7,010 bases of DNA from Marinospirillum sp. Lineage in GTDB: Bacteria > Pseudomonadota > Gammaproteobacteria > Pseudomonadales > Halomonadaceae. The notes under the pieces were generated by a model. The model had not been told where the DNA came from. It was given only the letters and a program-made list of their open reading frames with translations, and ran no database searches. Within the stretch, counting starts at the first letter, position 1. Each line of letters begins with the position of its first letter. Positions 4,645 through 7,010 of the stretch are shown here, in pieces. The position numbers and the translations under genes were made by a program. The stretch covers positions 1 to 7,010 of the forward strand of contig NZ_JACUUA010000171.1 of NCBI RefSeq assembly GCF_014859565.1. The letters are read 5' to 3'.

Positions 4645-7010
4645 ATGCCCTCTAACTCGCTTTTGCCACCGCGTTCTTCCAACCCAGATGTACGTGAATT
4701 GACTGATACTGGACTGATTAAAAAAGCCTTTCTCTATGCGTGCTGGAATTATTCATCGCCTGAAAATGCCCGCCTGCTGGAAGAAATCACGCTAGAGGCA
4801 CGTTTCCGTCAAGCCCAGAATCCTCGGCTTCTCAAGCTGGTCAAAGACAGCAAAAGCAATGGTGAGTTGGCCTATAACCTGGCCCAGAAGTATGTGCGGA
4901 AATTAAAGGAAGAAGGCAATAGTGAGTCGGTTCAGTCCTGGTTGTGGGCAGTGACAAGCAGTCAACATGAATCGGTAGCCCGCCACTTAAAAATCACTTT
5001 TGAAGATTGGGAAGAATTTCAGAAACTGCGCAAAGAGCGTTGGCAGCAAAAAAACACTAATCCAAAGAAAATCAGTATTCCGGCTATTCATTTGGGCGCC
5101 CGTAATGAGCATCCCAATAGCCTGCGGGTCATGCCGGTGGCCGGAAGCTGGGAGATTCTAATTGATGAAGCAGGCATCGTCTTTGACGAACAGGTCACGG
5201 AGCTTGCCAGCCATGAAGTCAGCAAGATGGGGCGCTTTGTGGCTCTGGCCATTCCTGATAACAAGCAGCTTCCTCCTTTGAAATCCGGTTATCATGCCAA
5301 GGATGAGGCTACTCAAAAGATAGAGCAGATTCTGAAAAATCTGCTGCAGAGCAAAGCGGGTGTTTTTGGTTTTGCGGCCAACGATCCGGCCATGAACAGC
5401 CGCAGTTACTGGATGAGCCATATCTATCATTTGATGCGCTGGGTTCTTTTGCTCCTGCCCCTGCAGCCAGGCCAGACGACCCGTGTTTCTTTTCGTATAG
5501 AGCAACGCGGTAGCTATGATACTCAGACCAATCTGCAGCCCTTGCAGGAAGTTCTTGAGAATGAAATCAAAGATCTAGACCCGGAAAGGTTTCGTGATCT
5601 CAAGTTGGATCTGGCTATTATTGGTAAGGATGACCATCCCGCAAATGGTTATGTGGACACCCTGGCCAACCTTTGGGGCAGTCCTAATCCTTTCAAGAAG
5701 AAGCTTTTGGAGCACACGCGGTTACTCGGACCCTGCCTGCTCAAACCGGGCAATCTCCAGGCTCTGGAGCGCTTGTATGTGGCTTTGAACTCGCAAAGAA
5801 CGCTGGTTCCTCATCAGTGGTATCAGGCTTGCAGCCATGAAGGAGCCGAGGGGGAGCATTCTCTTTTGAGCAGTTTTCTTAAACGCCTGGGCGAACAAGC
5901 CCAGCAATCCCCAGGTCTGTGGCAAAGTTACCTGCAAGAAGTGAAATACCGCCTGTCCACCAAGAATTATCGTCTGGAGCACCTGGGCTCTGCTTTGGAA
6001 TGGTTAGAGCGCTATGCACCTGCTCATCATACAATCCCCCCAGCACTGGAGTTGCAATTATTGGCAGCTCGCTTGTCTTTAGCCAACCACCGGGGGCAGA
6101 CTCAACCACAAATGCTGGCTCGCACTTTTGAGTTGACTCAGCAGCTGCAAGAAGAAAATGCGCCCTTAGCTTGCGAAACACTTTTGCGTCTGGCGGTCAG
6201 TGGTACTAATGCCTTTCAATTCAGCGAAACCCAACCCTTGATTGAGCAATGGTTGGCAATGCCAGTCGCTGCCCCCGGTCTTTTGAATCACGGTAAGCTT
6301 CATTCTACTCTGGGGCAATTGCTGGCATTTCAAGGCCAAGCCAGCGAGGCAGTCGCCTCTTTCGACCGAGCCTTGGAAACTTTTGAGCGATTAAGTGACC
6401 CGGAGCAGGCGAACAAGGAAAAACTTCAGACGGCCAGTTACCGCCTTTGTGCTTTGATGGATGCCGAAGACTTGGCCAGCAGCGAACAGCTTCAAACCAC
6501 CTTGAGTAGCTATCTTCAGCAGGTTACTCAACAACAGGATATGAATGAGCAAGTGAAGAGTTTGGCGCGTAGCGGCGATACTTTGAATCGTGTATTTGCC
6601 CATCATTTATTGCTGCGCGCTCTGGTCAGTTGGCCGCAAGCCCTTGCCCCTTTGCGCAAGACCTACCTGGCAATGCGAGAGTTCTGGCAGGAAGGTGATG
6701 AACATCCCTGGCCTTTGATTCAGGCTTACAGGGGGTGGCTGTTGGTCCTGGAGGGTGATTCACAACAAGGCTTGGCGCTATTCAGTGAGGCCATTGAGCT
6801 GTGTGAAGCATCCAGTAAAGGCCCTACTCTGCAGTGGATGGGCGCTGTTTTGCGTCGGCTGGCCCAAGCCTTGGGCCTGGATATTGACGGGCCATCCCCA
6901 GAGCAGCAAGATGAGTTAAAGCAAAAACTGCCACAAGCCCCTCACGCTGTTCTAGCTCAGCCGCCTGCCGATCCGATCCAGCTACTGCAAGAGTGTCTGC
7001 CCTTTAATTT
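4645..7010 (+). CDS. Large protein with DUF3800-like RNase H-fold domain and TPR-like repeats (3' end outside window)
   Basis: The frame is open for 788 codons and runs off the right edge. The ATG has an ideal SD (AAGGA, six bases away). Residues 1-165 are helical and unassigned. Residues about 166-346 fit the DUF3800 RNase H-like pattern: WEILIDEAG (D174, E175) on strand 1, then a strand with RFVALAIP, RIEQRGSY with E286, and LAIIGKDDHPANGYVDTLAN (D329, D330, D338) in place of the family's C-terminal dS...QlADlla element. These acidic residues would bind two metals. From about residue 400 onward it is alpha-helical. Residues 551-584 (GKLHSTLGQLLAFQGQASEA...) and a stretch beginning WPLIQAYRGWLLVLEGD read as TPR units. 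It is probably a cytoplasmic nuclease or scaffold. The DUF3800 assignment is by motif pattern only. It lies divergent from the radical SAM gene. Confidence 0.72.
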   Translation, partial: MPSNSLLPPRSSNPDVRELTDTGLIKKAFLYACWNYSSPENARLLEEITLEARFRQAQNPRLLKLVKDSKSNGELAYNLAQKYVRKLKEEGNSESVQSWLWAVTSSQHESVARHLKITFEDWEEFQKLRKERWQQKNTNPKKISIPAIHLGARNEHPNSLRVMPVAGSWEILIDEAGIVFDEQVTELASHEVSKMGRFVALAIPDNKQLPPLKSGYHAKDEATQKIEQILKNLLQSKAGVFGFAANDPAMNSRSYWMSHIYHLMRWVLLLLPLQPGQTTRVSFRIEQRGSYDTQTNLQPLQEVLENEIKDLDPERFRDLKLDLAIIGKDDHPANGYVDTLANLWGSPNPFKKKLLEHTRLLGPCLLKPGNLQALERLYVALNSQRTLVPHQWYQACSHEGAEGEHSLLSSFLKRLGEQAQQSPGLWQSYLQEVKYRLSTKNYRLEHLGSALEWLERYAPAHHTIPPALELQLLAARLSLANHRGQTQPQMLARTFELTQQLQEENAPLACETLLRLAVSGTNAFQFSETQPLIEQWLAMPVAAPGLLNHGKLHSTLGQLLAFQGQASEAVASFDRALETFERLSDPEQANKEKLQTASYRLCALMDAEDLASSEQLQTTLSSYLQQVTQQQDMNEQVKSLARSGDTLNRVFAHHLLLRALVSWPQALAPLRKTYLAMREFWQEGDEHPWPLIQAYRGWLLVLEGDSQQGLALFSEAIELCEASSKGPTLQWMGAVLRRLAQALGLDIDGPSPEQQDELKQKLPQAPHAVLAQPPADPIQLLQECLPFN

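Noticed and set aside
4425..4682. An 85-residue leftward frame crossing the divergent intergenic region and the start of the radical SAM gene
   Set aside because: It overlaps two well-supported starts, has an odd composition rich in W, R and S, and resembles no family I can name. It is probably a shadow frame, though the intergenic DNA beneath it could be a dispersed repeat.
1..7010. CRISPR array
   Set aside because: No regularly spaced direct repeats of about 25-40 bp were found by eye on either strand, although a cas6 gene is present.

Overview
The window looks like bacterial chromosome, probably from a marine-type gammaproteobacterium. This is inferred from the DUF1232/YkvA protein, the codon use, a base composition near 50% GC judged by eye, and strong AGGAG-type ribosome sites; the species cannot be named. 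Coding density is high. Most genes face left, and two face right.

Left part (1-950): two small leftward genes unrelated to defence, a zinc-ribbon protein and a YkvA/DUF1232 membrane-associated protein, each with a clear Shine-Dalgarno (SD) sequence. A GC-rich hairpin lies between them.

Central and right part (951-7010): an unusual cluster of nucleic-acid genes. In leftward order these are a radical SAM enzyme (MoaA-like core, GNAT-like N-terminus, unassigned C-terminal domain), a 67-residue protein resembling only the N-terminal domain of Cas1, and a complete Cas6-type RAMP endoribonuclease. A P-loop polynucleotide-kinase-like protein (N4BP2/AAA_33 type) faces right and overlaps the 3' end of the radical SAM gene. 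A large rightward protein that runs off the window carries a DUF3800-like RNase H-fold nuclease domain followed by TPR-like helical repeats. No CRISPR array, Cas2, effector complex or full-length Cas1 is visible.

How the genes may work together (inference): Cas6 would cut a structured RNA, leaving a 5'-hydroxyl. The kinase could heal that end, the RNase H-fold protein could be the nuclease effector with its repeats as a scaffold, and the Cas1-N-like protein could bind or regulate a Cas1 or Cas6 partner. The radical SAM enzyme would modify an RNA, nucleotide or protein. Inverted repeats overlap the SD sequences of the Cas1-N-like gene and the large gene, so RNA-level control is possible. The cluster is either an undescribed Cas6-centred system or the flank of an RT-Cas1/type III CRISPR locus whose other genes lie to the right of the window.
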